Assembly (NCBI GenBank): GCA_945897365.1
Contig: CAMDFD010000001.1
Location: 1-64,000 of the forward strand
DNA from: Bordetella parapertussis
GTDB lineage: Bacteria > Pseudomonadota > Gammaproteobacteria > Burkholderiales > Burkholderiaceae_B
Direction: 5' to 3'
Length of the DNA: 64,000 bases
Positions 7,937 to 15,955 of the stretch are shown here, in pieces. The notes beneath the pieces are model-generated. The model saw only the letters and a program-made list of their open reading frames with translations. It searched no databases and was not told the DNA's origin. Numbering within the stretch: position 1 is the stretch's first letter; the number at the start of each line of letters is the position of its first letter. A program made the translations under genes and the position numbers.

Positions 7937-9220
7937 ATGTTTGAGAAATTCAGCAAAAACCGCCCGCTCGAGCAAGTTCAAGAGACCGCCAAACGCTTGA
8001 TCAGTGCTCATGGGGAATCCAACGCCCAAAGCATTGCCATTAAGTTGGTGGACCAGTACGAGCGGCTGGACGCACGGCAACGCCAAGTCTTTTTTGACTT
8101 TCTATCGGGCGATTTCAACCCCGACCCGGTAAAAGTCAAAGCAATGGCCGAAGCCTATGCATCAGACCCCAGTGCATCCAACCTGATTGCCTTATGCCGA
8201 CACACCGAGCCACGGCGTCAGGAGCTACTGCGCAGGATTAATCGTGCGCCCGGAGGTACGCAGGCCATCGTGCAGATGCGAAAGTCTCTGCTACCGATGT
8301 TGAAAGATCACGATCCCTGGCGAGTGATTGATGCGGACATGCATCACCTTTTGAGTTCGTGGTTCAACCCCGGATTTCTTGAGCTTCACCAGATCACATG
8401 GGACTCATCTGCTGAAATCCTGGAGAAGATCATTCAGCATGAATCGGTGCACGCAATCGACGGATGGGATGACCTTCGACGCCGCCTGCAACCCGACAGG
8501 CGCTGCTTCGCGTTCTTCCATCGCCAACTTCCCAAAGAGCCACTGATCTTCGTGGAAGTCGCCCTCGTGCCAAGCATTTCACGCGACGTGGGTGCCTTAA
8601 TCGACAAGAACTCTCCGGTGGCAGAACCCAAGACGTTTAAGACTGCCATCTTCTACTCCATCAGTAACTGCCAGCCTGGCTTGCGCGGGGTGTCCCTCGG
8701 AAACTTCCTGATCAAGCGTGTGGCCCAAAAACTGGCCGAGGAAGTTCCAACCCTGAAGGTGTACTCCACCCTGTCGCCGATTCCTGGCCTGACTCGATGG
8801 CTAGAAGCTGGTGCACCACTTGATGCCGCCCAAGCAACTGCGCCGTTTAAACGCAAGATTGAAGAGGCTCGCCGCGTGCTTGGGCTGCCTGGCAAATCTT
8901 GGCCTGAGCGCATCAAGGAGGGGTGGCGCCCAGAACTTTGTTCTGACCGAGAGAAAAAATCACTTTTGGGTTTGTGCGCGGCTTACCTGATGCACTACAC
9001 AACGTCGCGTCAAGGCGATGCTGTGGCCAATTTCCATCTAAGCAATGGCGCCACTTTTCACCAACTCAATTGGGCCGCAGATCTTTCAAAGAAAGGGCTT
9101 CACCAGTCAGCCGGGCTGATGGTCAACTACCTTTACGAACTCGATAAGGTCGAGCAACAGCATGAGGCCTTCAGCAAAGGTAAGGTGACCTGCTCACGGA
9201 GCGTCGAGAAACTCATTTGA
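7937..9220 (+). CDS. matA: Malonyl-CoA decarboxylase
   Basis: A 427-residue malonyl-CoA decarboxylase, which turns malonyl-CoA into acetyl-CoA and CO2. The N-terminal helical domain (about 1-120) precedes the acetyltransferase-like catalytic domain. Seen are VIDADMHHLLSSWFNPGFL, HESVHAIDGWDDLRRRL, the block YSISNCQPGLRGVSLGNFL with the conserved serine, LSPIPGLTRWL and, near the C-terminus, NFHLSNGATFHQLNWAADLS with the catalytic histidine. The length is normal for bacteria. It follows the synthetase by 45 bp; together they funnel free malonate to acetyl-CoA. A GntR-controlled mat operon normally also carries a malonate transporter, which is missing here, suggesting that malonate is made inside the cell. 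Confidence 0.9.
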   Translation: MFEKFSKNRPLEQVQETAKRLISAHGESNAQSIAIKLVDQYERLDARQRQVFFDFLSGDFNPDPVKVKAMAEAYASDPSASNLIALCRHTEPRRQELLRRINRAPGGTQAIVQMRKSLLPMLKDHDPWRVIDADMHHLLSSWFNPGFLELHQITWDSSAEILEKIIQHESVHAIDGWDDLRRRLQPDRRCFAFFHRQLPKEPLIFVEVALVPSISRDVGALIDKNSPVAEPKTFKTAIFYSISNCQPGLRGVSLGNFLIKRVAQKLAEEVPTLKVYSTLSPIPGLTRWLEAGAPLDAAQATAPFKRKIEEARRVLGLPGKSWPERIKEGWRPELCSDREKKSLLGLCAAYLMHYTTSRQGDAVANFHLSNGATFHQLNWAADLSKKGLHQSAGLMVNYLYELDKVEQQHEAFSKGKVTCSRSVEKLI

Positions 9221-9263
9221 TCGATGGGAATGACAAGGTCTTTTTCAAGGCCACGATACATCC

Positions 9264-9560
9264 CGTCCGCTTATGGCCGGTAGCAGGCCCCCTTGCTGTG
9301 AGCCGATGTCTGCTATCGCTGCATCACCGCCGCCCAAGGCAGCGTCGCGACCGTTCGCTTTGGGTCGAAAGGGCACAGTTGTGCAACCTATCAGGTTCTA
9401 ATTCCGGAGCACTCAGCACGGAGGGTCTGAAAACTCTCGGTACAAGAAGATGTCTCAACATTTAGAAAGATGAACCGGACACCAAGAGCTTGATCTACTT
9501 GCCCTTGGAAAACTTAGGCGGTTTGCGATGACGTATGTTCTACCCCGCCAGTAAGTCTGG
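9264..9560 (+). repeat. Dispersed intergenic repeat, copy B
   Basis: This is the partner of 673-970, in the same orientation. It keeps TGCATCACCGCCGCCCAAGG, GACCGTTCGCT, GGGTCGAAAGGGCACAGTT, GTCTCAACATTTAGAA and CCCTTGGAAAACTTAGGCGG with changes in between. It ends at the left flank of the toxin module. Both copies are non-coding as far as I can see. Confidence 0.8.
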
Positions 9561-9600
9561 CTCTAGGCTCTGCCCCATGGACCATAACAATTAATGGTGG
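9545..9600 (+). repeat. Left direct repeat flanking the toxin-antitoxin module
   Basis: CCGCCAGTAAGTCTGGCTC then TAGGCTCTGCCCCA and, a little further, TTAATGGTGG. The same order (CCGCCAGTCAGGCTTGCTC, TAGGCTCTACCCC, TTAATGATG) occurs at 10297-10350 after the toxin gene. The pair is imperfect and about 50 bp long, so it may be the scar of an insertion or recombination of the toxin cassette. Confidence 0.6.
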
Positions 9601-9659
9601 TCAGTTGCAAAAACTTGTTGTATCATGATGAATCAAGATCAATCAAGACGGTTGCATGA

Positions 9660-9890
9660 ATGGCTACAGTTGCACGCGAAAAGTTTTCTTCTCAGGCATC
9701 GCCTGAAGTGTTGACTGCATTACGTCAAATTGCTGAGGGGCAAGGCCGGCAATTTCAGGCTGTACTGGATGAGGCTCTGCGTGATTACATCGACCGCCAG
9801 CAAAAGATCCGACCCCGCCGCCACGTAATGGCGTCATTTGCGTCTAGTCTTGATGAGTTTGATCATTTGTACCGCGAACTCGCTAAATAA
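9660..9890 (+). CDS. Antitoxin of a Doc-type toxin-antitoxin module
   Basis: A 76-residue protein directly upstream of the Doc toxin, with stop and next start 3 bp apart. The pattern MATVAREKFSSQASPEVLTA followed by LRQIAEGQGRQFQAVLDEAL matches small ribbon-helix-helix-like antitoxin N-termini, and the basic or aromatic tail (RPRRHVMASF, then DEFDHLYRELAK) would be the part that inserts into the toxin. Antitoxins of this kind bind and neutralise the toxin and repress the shared promoter. The call rests chiefly on the partner gene. Confidence 0.75.
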   Translation: MATVAREKFSSQASPEVLTALRQIAEGQGRQFQAVLDEALRDYIDRQQKIRPRRHVMASFASSLDEFDHLYRELAK

Positions 9891-9893
9891 GCT

Positions 9894-10274
9894 GTGATTC
9901 GCGATTACCTCACTGTGGCCGATGTGCTCGGAATGCACACGGTATTAATGCAAAGGTATGGTGGCGCAGGTGGTGTTCGTGATCCAGGCGCCCTAGAGGC
10001 TGCCCTGTTTCGACCACAAACGGGTTACTACGACGATATCATCGCTGAGGCCGCAGCACTGCTAGAAAGCCTTGCAATTAATCATCCCTTTGTAGATGGC
10101 AACAAGCGTATCGCTTTTGCTGCCGCAGACGTGTTTCTGCGTATCAACGGCTGGTGCCTAAAGAGGCCATCTATGGTCATCTATAAAGAGATGCTCCAGC
10201 TGTTCGAGGCTGGCACTTTTGATATCGCACACCTTGAACCCTGGATTCGAGAGTTTGCTATGACTCAAGAATAA
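9894..10274 (+). CDS. doc: Fic/Doc-family toxin (death-on-curing)
   Basis: A 126-residue Doc protein. The active-site loop is HPFVDGNKRIAF with H64; the lysine after GN is the Doc form, as opposed to the GN-GR of AMP-transferring Fic proteins. Characterised Doc toxins phosphorylate elongation factor Tu and stop translation. The N-terminal LTVADVLGMHTVLMQRYGG and the GVRDPGALEAALFRPQ block are typical. It starts at a GTG 3 bp after the antitoxin stop, so the two are translated together. The full length and intact motif suggest an active toxin. Flanking direct repeats suggest that the pair moved as a unit. Confidence 0.92.
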   Translation: MIRDYLTVADVLGMHTVLMQRYGGAGGVRDPGALEAALFRPQTGYYDDIIAEAAALLESLAINHPFVDGNKRIAFAAADVFLRINGWCLKRPSMVIYKEMLQLFEAGTFDIAHLEPWIREFAMTQE

Positions 10275-10296
10275 TAGGGTGAGTGTCCCTCTATTT

Positions 10297-10350
10297 CCGC
10301 CAGTCAGGCTTGCTCTAGGCTCTACCCCGGCTCTACCCCATTAATGATGT
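10297..10350 (+). repeat. Right direct repeat flanking the toxin-antitoxin module
   Basis: CCGCCAGTCAGGCTTGCTC, TAGGCTCTACCCCGG and TTAATGATG match the left flank at 9545-9600 with a few changes. Here GGCTCTACCCC is itself duplicated. It begins 23 bp after the toxin stop codon. Confidence 0.6.
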
Positions 10351-10405
10351 TGGCCCCTAGTTAGCGCTCAGGTAGATCCCGGGAGTCAGCCCGCCGGCGG
10401 GAAGA

Positions 10406-11770
10406 TCAGGGGTACTGCGCAGTCGGGGTGATGGTGCCCTGAACACCCAACTGATACGCCCTGGCCAGAAGCGCGTTGTACTCGGCCTCAGAGGGGAACT
10501 GCTCACGGGTTAGGATGGTGCCCGACGTTCCGTTTGCGTCCCCGACGATCATCCAGCTGTAGTCCGGGGCGTAGTCGAGGATCCAGTAGTTGCCCGGTTC
10601 GTTCCGGTTGGGCTCGCCGGCGAAGCTCACGTTGAGGCGGGTGTTGAACGCGTTGACCGGCACGGCCGATCCTGTGATGCTCCACTCCGGGCCGCTGGGT
10701 CCGACGAATTTGCTGGAACTCTGCACATTGATGCTGCCGTCGGGCTGGGGTGTGTAGACCGTTTTGACGTTTACGAGCACGACGGACGGGCCTTGTTTCA
10801 CGCTGCCCTGTTCGTACCAGGTGCCTGCATACTGATTGATATCAACCGGCGGCGGTGCGGGTAGCACGGTGCCCCCCGTCTCACCAATCATGATCGGCTG
10901 GTTTGGGAAATAGGTGCCGTCGTTGGGATCGCCGTAGATGCCGTTATAGGGATCGAACGGGCCTTTGTCTATGTAGAAGTCGTTGATCCAGCCGGTTGCG
11001 AGCGTGATCGCGGCTGCGCTCATGGCGCTGCCGTTATCGAGCTGAACGCCGACGAACTGGTAGGGGTGGAAGGTCACGAGTTGCTCCGTGGTGCTGCCCC
11101 AATTATTCCCGGCCTGCGGCGGCGAGGCGATCTGGTAGAGCGGGATGTTCAGGTCATCGAGCTTGGTGAGCGAAGTGGGGAACTGGTCCGGGTTAGCCAG
11201 GCCGTCGAACATCACCACGCCCAGCAGATTTACGGCGGCGCCGTTGTCGACGGTGCGAGCGGCCACCTCGGCGGCGAACCCGCCGCCCAGACGCTCTCCG
11301 GCAAACAGGAACTTCTGGGGTAGCACCCGCTGATAGCCTGCGGCGGTCGCGCTCGTGGAGAGCGCCACGCGGTCACCCAGCATCATGTCGGCGACCGCCT
11401 TCTGCATCTCCGGGCTACCGAGATATCGCCCCGGCTGGGTAGGAATCTCGAAGGAACTGATCACAGGAACCACGACGATGCTGTTGGTCTGACCTGCGAT
11501 CTTGGCCGCTAGCTCGGACAAGGACGCCGTGTCGCCGCCCTGGAGCCAGACGACGCCTTTGGCCGAGACCTTGCCGTCAGCCTGGGGCGGGAAGTACCAG
11601 TCCGCCGACGTCACGTAGCCCCCGGGACTATACGGAATGGCGAGCGAAGAGCTGCCGGCTGTCACGCCGTTGTCGAATTGCGGAGCGACGGTCGAAGGCA
11701 GGTCGTCGCCGCCACACCCGCCCAAACCAAGACACAGCACAGAAACGATTAACAAGGAGATAGATTTCAA
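10406..11770 (-). CDS. Lipoprotein: alpha/beta-hydrolase-like domain fused to a lipocalin domain
   Basis: The probable start is the TTG at 11770, eight bases after GAGGA; it gives a lipoprotein signal MKSISLLIVSVLCLGLGGC with a clear lipobox. A longer frame to 11866 overlaps a pseudogene. Residues about 30-290 look like an alpha/beta hydrolase, but the elbow reads AGERLGGGFAAEVA near residue 160, with arginine where the nucleophilic serine of G-x-S-x-G should be. Residues about 305-440 are a lipocalin: NQYAGTWYEQGSVKQ, then YTPQPDGSINVQSSSKF, ITGSAVPVN and GNYWILDYAPDYSW. Blc-type lipocalins bind lipids at membranes. The composition appears more GC-rich than its neighbours and the neighbouring remnants suggest transfer. 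The function is unknown; it may be a lipid-binding pseudoenzyme. Confidence 0.75.
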   Translation of the reverse strand: MKSISLLIVSVLCLGLGGCGGDDLPSTVAPQFDNGVTAGSSSLAIPYSPGGYVTSADWYFPPQADGKVSAKGVVWLQGGDTASLSELAAKIAGQTNSIVVVPVISSFEIPTQPGRYLGSPEMQKAVADMMLGDRVALSTSATAAGYQRVLPQKFLFAGERLGGGFAAEVAARTVDNGAAVNLLGVVMFDGLANPDQFPTSLTKLDDLNIPLYQIASPPQAGNNWGSTTEQLVTFHPYQFVGVQLDNGSAMSAAAITLATGWINDFYIDKGPFDPYNGIYGDPNDGTYFPNQPIMIGETGGTVLPAPPPVDINQYAGTWYEQGSVKQGPSVVLVNVKTVYTPQPDGSINVQSSSKFVGPSGPEWSITGSAVPVNAFNTRLNVSFAGEPNRNEPGNYWILDYAPDYSWMIVGDANGTSGTILTREQFPSEAEYNALLARAYQLGVQGTITPTAQYP

Positions 11771-11783
11771 AATGAGAACATCC

Positions 11784-12022
11784 TCATGAGAAGTTTCGAG
11801 CAAAGCCGAGGGTGGCGATATTGTTGGCAAATAAATTGTAGTTTGTTTCCTTGGTGAACCGCCCATAAACCTCGTCGTGTTTGCTCAACTGATAGGTCAC
11901 TCCAACGAAGAGGGTCTGCCAGTTGTTGGGGTGCAGCGGGCTCATCGGCGATGACGACTCTTGGCGATCGCCAACAATGTAGAGCCTAAAATCAACACTT
12001 TACGAATAAGTAAGTTTGTCAT
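11784..12022 (-). pseudogene. Internally deleted outer-membrane protein gene
   Basis: The minus strand carries two pieces of one gene in different frames. From the ATG at 12022 it reads MTNLLIRKVLILGSTLLAIA, a signal peptide, then goes out of frame and stops at once. In another frame, down to the TGA at 11784, it reads NNWQTLFVGVTYQLSKHDEV, then YGRFTKETNY and ATLGFARNFS, typical of the last strands of a porin-like barrel. Nearly all of the barrel between is missing. The gene sits directly upstream of the lipoprotein gene, so they may once have formed an operon. Confidence 0.6.
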
Positions 12023-12047
12023 TTCACCACATGTTTTCACCACATGT
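12022..12047 (+). repeat. 13-bp tandem duplication
   Basis: TTTCACCACATGT occurs twice in a row. It lies just upstream of (and touches) the start of the broken outer-membrane protein gene and duplicates its ribosome-binding region (GGTGAAA on the minus strand). Confidence 0.8.
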
Positions 12048-12573
12048 TTTGGTTTTCAAATCTGAACTTTCTAATCTACGCATTTTCTCTCAGTACTCGA
12101 GAGTGAATACTTGTTTGCCATCCAGTCCAACACCTATACCGTCCACATTACCGAACCAACTTTCTGAACGGGTAATTTGATGAACAAGAAAATCGCAATC
12201 TATGAACCGCTGATGGAACATAGCTTAAAACAATCGCTAAAACTGTCTTAAAAAACCGATCCACTATGCTAAGTGGTTAGTATCCCTGCCGTAGACCAAA
12301 AACAAAAAACCTGAGTGGGTATGGGGGCCTCCATGCCAGGGATTCTCTAAAGCTAGAACGCAAGGCGGCAACAAGCGTGGGGCAACATACCGACGAATTT
12401 CGCTATTGATCGCTCAGGGAGACATGGGTTGTTCAAAGTATGGCACTTTTGCAAAGCGATCGTTTTTCGGTCGCTTAGTTCACAAGCTCTGGTTAAAGTA
12501 CTAGCGGCATCTTCTGTTTTGCTTTAAATTCGGCAAAACGCGCTTCATCCGAACCAACTGCAAGGAAAAAGTC
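12048..12573. other. Gene-free stretch before the amidohydrolase operon
   Basis: No gene is supported. It probably holds the promoter of the long operon that starts at 12574. A hairpin AAGCGATCG-TTTTT-CGGTCGCTT (12454-12476, with one G-T pair) lies about 100 bp upstream of the start; it lacks a following T-run, so it is not a plain terminator and could be a regulator or leader element. AAGGAAAA just before 12574 is the ribosome-binding site. Confidence 0.5.
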
Positions 12574-13980
12574 GTGGCCCTGCTTGTCATCAAAACCGAA
12601 TGGACGGTTCTTTACATTGCTGGTCGCCATGTCCCCGTGCGCGATGTTGCTCTGGTGATTGAAAATAAGCGTATTGCGGCGATCACGACTTCGCCTCCCG
12701 CAGACGCGCAGACAATAGAACTTAAAGGCGGCATTTCCTTGCCTGGTTTTATTAATTTGCACAACCACACCATCAATGCACCACTCTTTCGTGGCATCGT
12801 CGACGATCTACCACGCAGCGCGATTGGCGAAAGCAAGGTTTACTCAATGCTTATGCCAATCGGTGGTCTGGCCGTTAGTTACCTAGAACCTGACGAACTA
12901 GAGTCGCTTGTGGCGCTCGGTCTTCTTGAAATTATAAAGAGTGGTACCACCACGCTGCTCGATCAATTTCGACCTGTACAAGCCTGCATTTTAGAGCTCG
13001 CCAAACGATGGGGGCTCAGGCTCTATGGTGCACCCTACCTCTTTTCACCTACCGCTGCGGTAAGTGACGCAAACGTCGCGCGTGCAGCGCAAGGCAGCTT
13101 CGAAGGTGACAGTGGTATCGCAACGTTTAATCAACTATTTTCTCAATATGACCAGGGGGCTCAGGGCGGCACCCGTGTCATTTTAGGGCCTCATGCCGCC
13201 GACTCATGCGCTCCGGAGTTACTTAAATCCGTTAATCAAATCGCACTTGAACGCGAACTATTGGTCACCATTCATCTTGCCCAAAGTCAGGGCGAAGTCG
13301 ATCGCGTCAAGGCAGAAAGAGGAATGGGAACCATTGATTACATGGACTCTGTCGGTTTGCTCAGAGAGGGCGTAATCTTTGCGCATGGCGTACATCTCAC
13401 TGACGACGAACTGCAACGTGTTGCTCAATCGGGAGCGAGCTTAGCGCACTGTCCGACGGTTTTTTTACGCGGAGGCAAGTCACCTCACTATGCGCACTTC
13501 TCGCGACAAGGTTTAAAAGTAGGTATTGGTACCGACGCAGAGAGAATGGATATTTTTGCGCAAATGCGTGCAAGTGGTTTTGCGTCTAAACAAGCGACGA
13601 GCGCAAGCCAAGGTGCAACCGCTGCCGAGTTACTGCATGCCGCAACGGTTCATGGCGCTAATGCACTTCGACGTCCCGATCTGGGTCGGCTTGAAGTGGG
13701 CGCCGCTGCTGATCTTATTATTATTGATGCAAACAAGGCACACCTGCAACCCATTAATGACCCGATCCGTACACTTGTTTGGTACACCAGCGGCTCAGAT
13801 ATCGATACCGTTATGATTGATGGTCAGGTCATCGTTCGCAAGGGCAAAGCGCTTGGGCTCGACGAGGCACTCATTATTCGCCAAGGAGCTGCAGCTGCGC
13901 AAAAGGTCTGGGATGAAGCTCGCCGTCGCGGCCACTTTCCAACAGAAGCAGAGCCACTTAGAGAACCACATGGATATTAA
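12574..13980 (+). CDS. Amidohydrolase-family metal-dependent hydrolase/deaminase
   Basis: A 468-residue enzyme of the amidohydrolase superfamily (TrzA/AtzA-SsnA-guanine-deaminase-like branch). It starts at a GTG after AAGGAAAA. Metal-site motifs are NLHNHT (H63, H65), TIHLAQSQGEVDRV, FAHGVHLTDDEL and GIGTDAERMDIF with the last aspartate; a C-terminal GRLEVGAAADLIIIDA block completes the composite beta-sandwich. Relatives remove amino, chloro or other groups from rings or open cyclic amides. It heads an operon and overlaps the next gene by 11 bp. The aspartate motif lacks the usual SNN run of atrazine-type enzymes, so the substrate cannot be named. It probably acts in the cytoplasm on the compound brought in by the ABC importer. 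Confidence 0.88.
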   Translation: MALLVIKTEWTVLYIAGRHVPVRDVALVIENKRIAAITTSPPADAQTIELKGGISLPGFINLHNHTINAPLFRGIVDDLPRSAIGESKVYSMLMPIGGLAVSYLEPDELESLVALGLLEIIKSGTTTLLDQFRPVQACILELAKRWGLRLYGAPYLFSPTAAVSDANVARAAQGSFEGDSGIATFNQLFSQYDQGAQGGTRVILGPHAADSCAPELLKSVNQIALERELLVTIHLAQSQGEVDRVKAERGMGTIDYMDSVGLLREGVIFAHGVHLTDDELQRVAQSGASLAHCPTVFLRGGKSPHYAHFSRQGLKVGIGTDAERMDIFAQMRASGFASKQATSASQGATAAELLHAATVHGANALRRPDLGRLEVGAAADLIIIDANKAHLQPINDPIRTLVWYTSGSDIDTVMIDGQVIVRKGKALGLDEALIIRQGAAAAQKVWDEARRRGHFPTEAEPLREPHGY

Positions 13981-15223
13981 GCAGCAACTGCTCGCGTGGA
14001 TTGAACAAGACCGAGAAGAGATTATTCAATTCCTATCGGAGTTTGTTTCGACGCCTAGCCCTAATCCACCGGGTGACACCACGGCTGCGGCGCAGTTTAT
14101 TTTGCAGCATCTTCAAAAACATCAAGTGCCAGCAGAAGTGCGTGCGGCCAAAGACTGGTTGCCGAATATTGTGGGCAGCTTCGAAGCTGCCCGACCAGGT
14201 CGACACTTAGTTTTAAACGGCCATATTGACGTGTTTCCTGCTGGTGATTCTAAAACTTGGTCTCGAGACCCCTGGAGTGGTGCGATCGAAGACGGAAAAA
14301 TTCATGGCCGAGGTGTCGTGGATATGAAGTGCGGAACAGCCGCGTCGATCTGGACCTATATTTACCTTTATCGCATACGCGAACGCTTAGCCGGGAAGCT
14401 TGCGCTCACCTGTGTATCGGATGAAGAAACAGGCGGAACCTGGGGCGCAAAATGGCTTATCGAAACGTTTCCAACTGAATTCGCGGGCGATTGCATGCTC
14501 AATGGCGAGCCAAGTGTTCCCAATATGGTTAGGTTCGGAGAAAAAGGGACTCTGCGCGTCGCCTTTGAAGTTAATACCCCCGGAGCACACGCCGCCTACA
14601 CCCATTTAAGCGATAACGCCATTAGAGTGACAACCGCACTCATTCACGATTTGTATAGCCTCGAAAAACTCGAGATCGAACAAGCGCCTGAAGTCAGGCG
14701 TGCCATTTTGAACGGTGCCGCAGCGATCAACGCCGGCCTAGGCCAGGGTGCATCCGACATACTAAACCGTATTACAGTGTGCGTTGGGGTCATTCAGGGT
14801 GGCATAAAAATCAACATCATGCCCGGACACTGCCGTATGGAGGTCGACATCAGAATGCCCGTTGGGGCTACGCATTCGATGCTCATCGAACACATCGAAC
14901 GGATTATGACGCGCTATCCACTAGCGAAGTATTTTCCAATATGGACGCATTCTTGTGAACCGACCTACAGTCCACCAGATCACGAGATGATGCAAATTCT
15001 AAAAACGACTGTCACGGGCTTAGGTCTGCCTGAGCCCGCTGCAGCAGTGAGCCTTGGTGCGACTGATTCTAAGCACTGGCGACAATACGGTGTACCCGCC
15101 TACGTCTATGGCTGCCGCCCAACCAATATGGCTAAAGCGGACGAGCAAGTCGAGATTGAAGAGTACTTGCACATCGTGCGCACACACGTGCTGGCAGCTG
15201 CGGCTTACTTAGATGTTCGTTAA
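13970..15223 (+). CDS. M20-family metallopeptidase/deacylase (ArgE/DapE type)
   Basis: A 417-residue M20 enzyme. The ATG at 13970 overlaps the end of the amidohydrolase gene; a longer frame upstream is inside that gene. The di-zinc site shows LNGHIDVFPAGD, GRGVVDMKCGTAA and DEETGGTWGAKW, with GEPSVPNMVRFGEKG and a dimerisation domain from about residue 195 to 305. These enzymes hydrolyse amide bonds of N-acyl amino acids, dipeptides or N-carbamoyl compounds. Its place after an amidohydrolase suggests that it cuts the linear amide released from a cyclic or substituted precursor. Confidence 0.9.
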   Translation: MDIKQQLLAWIEQDREEIIQFLSEFVSTPSPNPPGDTTAAAQFILQHLQKHQVPAEVRAAKDWLPNIVGSFEAARPGRHLVLNGHIDVFPAGDSKTWSRDPWSGAIEDGKIHGRGVVDMKCGTAASIWTYIYLYRIRERLAGKLALTCVSDEETGGTWGAKWLIETFPTEFAGDCMLNGEPSVPNMVRFGEKGTLRVAFEVNTPGAHAAYTHLSDNAIRVTTALIHDLYSLEKLEIEQAPEVRRAILNGAAAINAGLGQGASDILNRITVCVGVIQGGIKINIMPGHCRMEVDIRMPVGATHSMLIEHIERIMTRYPLAKYFPIWTHSCEPTYSPPDHEMMQILKTTVTGLGLPEPAAAVSLGATDSKHWRQYGVPAYVYGCRPTNMAKADEQVEIEEYLHIVRTHVLAAAAYLDVR

Positions 15224-15265
15224 CACAAGGCCAGTCACTCTTTATCAAGATACAGGAGCCGTCAA

Positions 15266-15913
15266 ATGACTTTTTCTATTTTGGGACGCTGCGCGCGTAC
15301 CGGCATGTTCGGATTGGTGGTCACGACATCGTCGCCCGCCGTTGGTTCGCGCTGCGGATATGTTGCAGCGGGTGTTGGGGCTGCGTTGACACAAAATCGA
15401 ACCGATCCGCGCCTAGGACCTTTAGCGATCGATCTACTCAAACGAGAATATACGGCTAAACAAGTTATTGCAGCAATTGTTGCCGCCACACCTTATCATC
15501 GCTGGCGACAGCTGGCCTGTATTGATCGTCAGGGCGAGACGGCTGCCTTTACGGGTGCGAGTGTCAAGCCTGAGCACAACGAGGTGCATGGATTGAACTG
15601 CGTCTCAATTGCGAATATTGTTCGGTCATCTGAGGTGCCTGCAGCGATGGTGCGAGCGTTTGAGAACGATCAATCAGCCCCCTTGCCGGTACGTCTACTA
15701 GACGCACTCGAGGCTGGCGAGCGAGCTGGCAGCGAGTTTGTTCCCTTGGTCTCTGCAGCGCTTTTGGTGTCGCACGAACACGCATTTCCTTACGTCGATT
15801 TACGTGTCGACAGCGACCCTCAGCCTATCGCGCGACTTCGCGCGCTTTGGCAAGAATATCAGTCGATGGCAGATTTATACGTCACCCGGGCTATTGATCC
15901 AGATTCACTGTAA
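15266..15913 (+). CDS. DUF1028-family protein
   Basis: A 215-residue DUF1028 protein. The N-terminus MTFSILGRCARTGMFGLVVT, the PAVGSRCGYVAAGVGAALTQ block and the GETAAFTGASV block are the family's signature. The family is thought to be related to N-terminal nucleophile hydrolases, with Thr2 becoming terminal after Met removal; that is family inference, not shown here. Members often sit next to peptidases and amidohydrolases in catabolic operons, as in this case. The C-terminal HAFPYVDLRVD segment is also typical. It lies 42 bp after the M20 gene. Confidence 0.85.
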   Translation: MTFSILGRCARTGMFGLVVTTSSPAVGSRCGYVAAGVGAALTQNRTDPRLGPLAIDLLKREYTAKQVIAAIVAATPYHRWRQLACIDRQGETAAFTGASVKPEHNEVHGLNCVSIANIVRSSEVPAAMVRAFENDQSAPLPVRLLDALEAGERAGSEFVPLVSAALLVSHEHAFPYVDLRVDSDPQPIARLRALWQEYQSMADLYVTRAIDPDSL

Positions 15914-15955
15914 TATCCAAAATGGCAATACTTCGCAACTATCGGAGAAAAAATA

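Larger units (their letters stand above)
9221..9659. other. Gene-free stretch with repeat copy B and the left flank of the toxin module
   Basis: After the decarboxylase stop there is no supported gene until 9660. The stretch holds repeat copy B (9264-9560), the left flanking repeat of the toxin module (9545-9600), and a short promoter region with TATCATGATG at 9621-9630, which contains a palindromic TCATGA core and could bind the antitoxin. Confidence 0.55.

Noticed and set aside
12454..12476. Hairpin read as a terminator
   Set aside because: The T-run is in the loop rather than after the stem, so it does not fit an intrinsic terminator; reported only as a leader hairpin.
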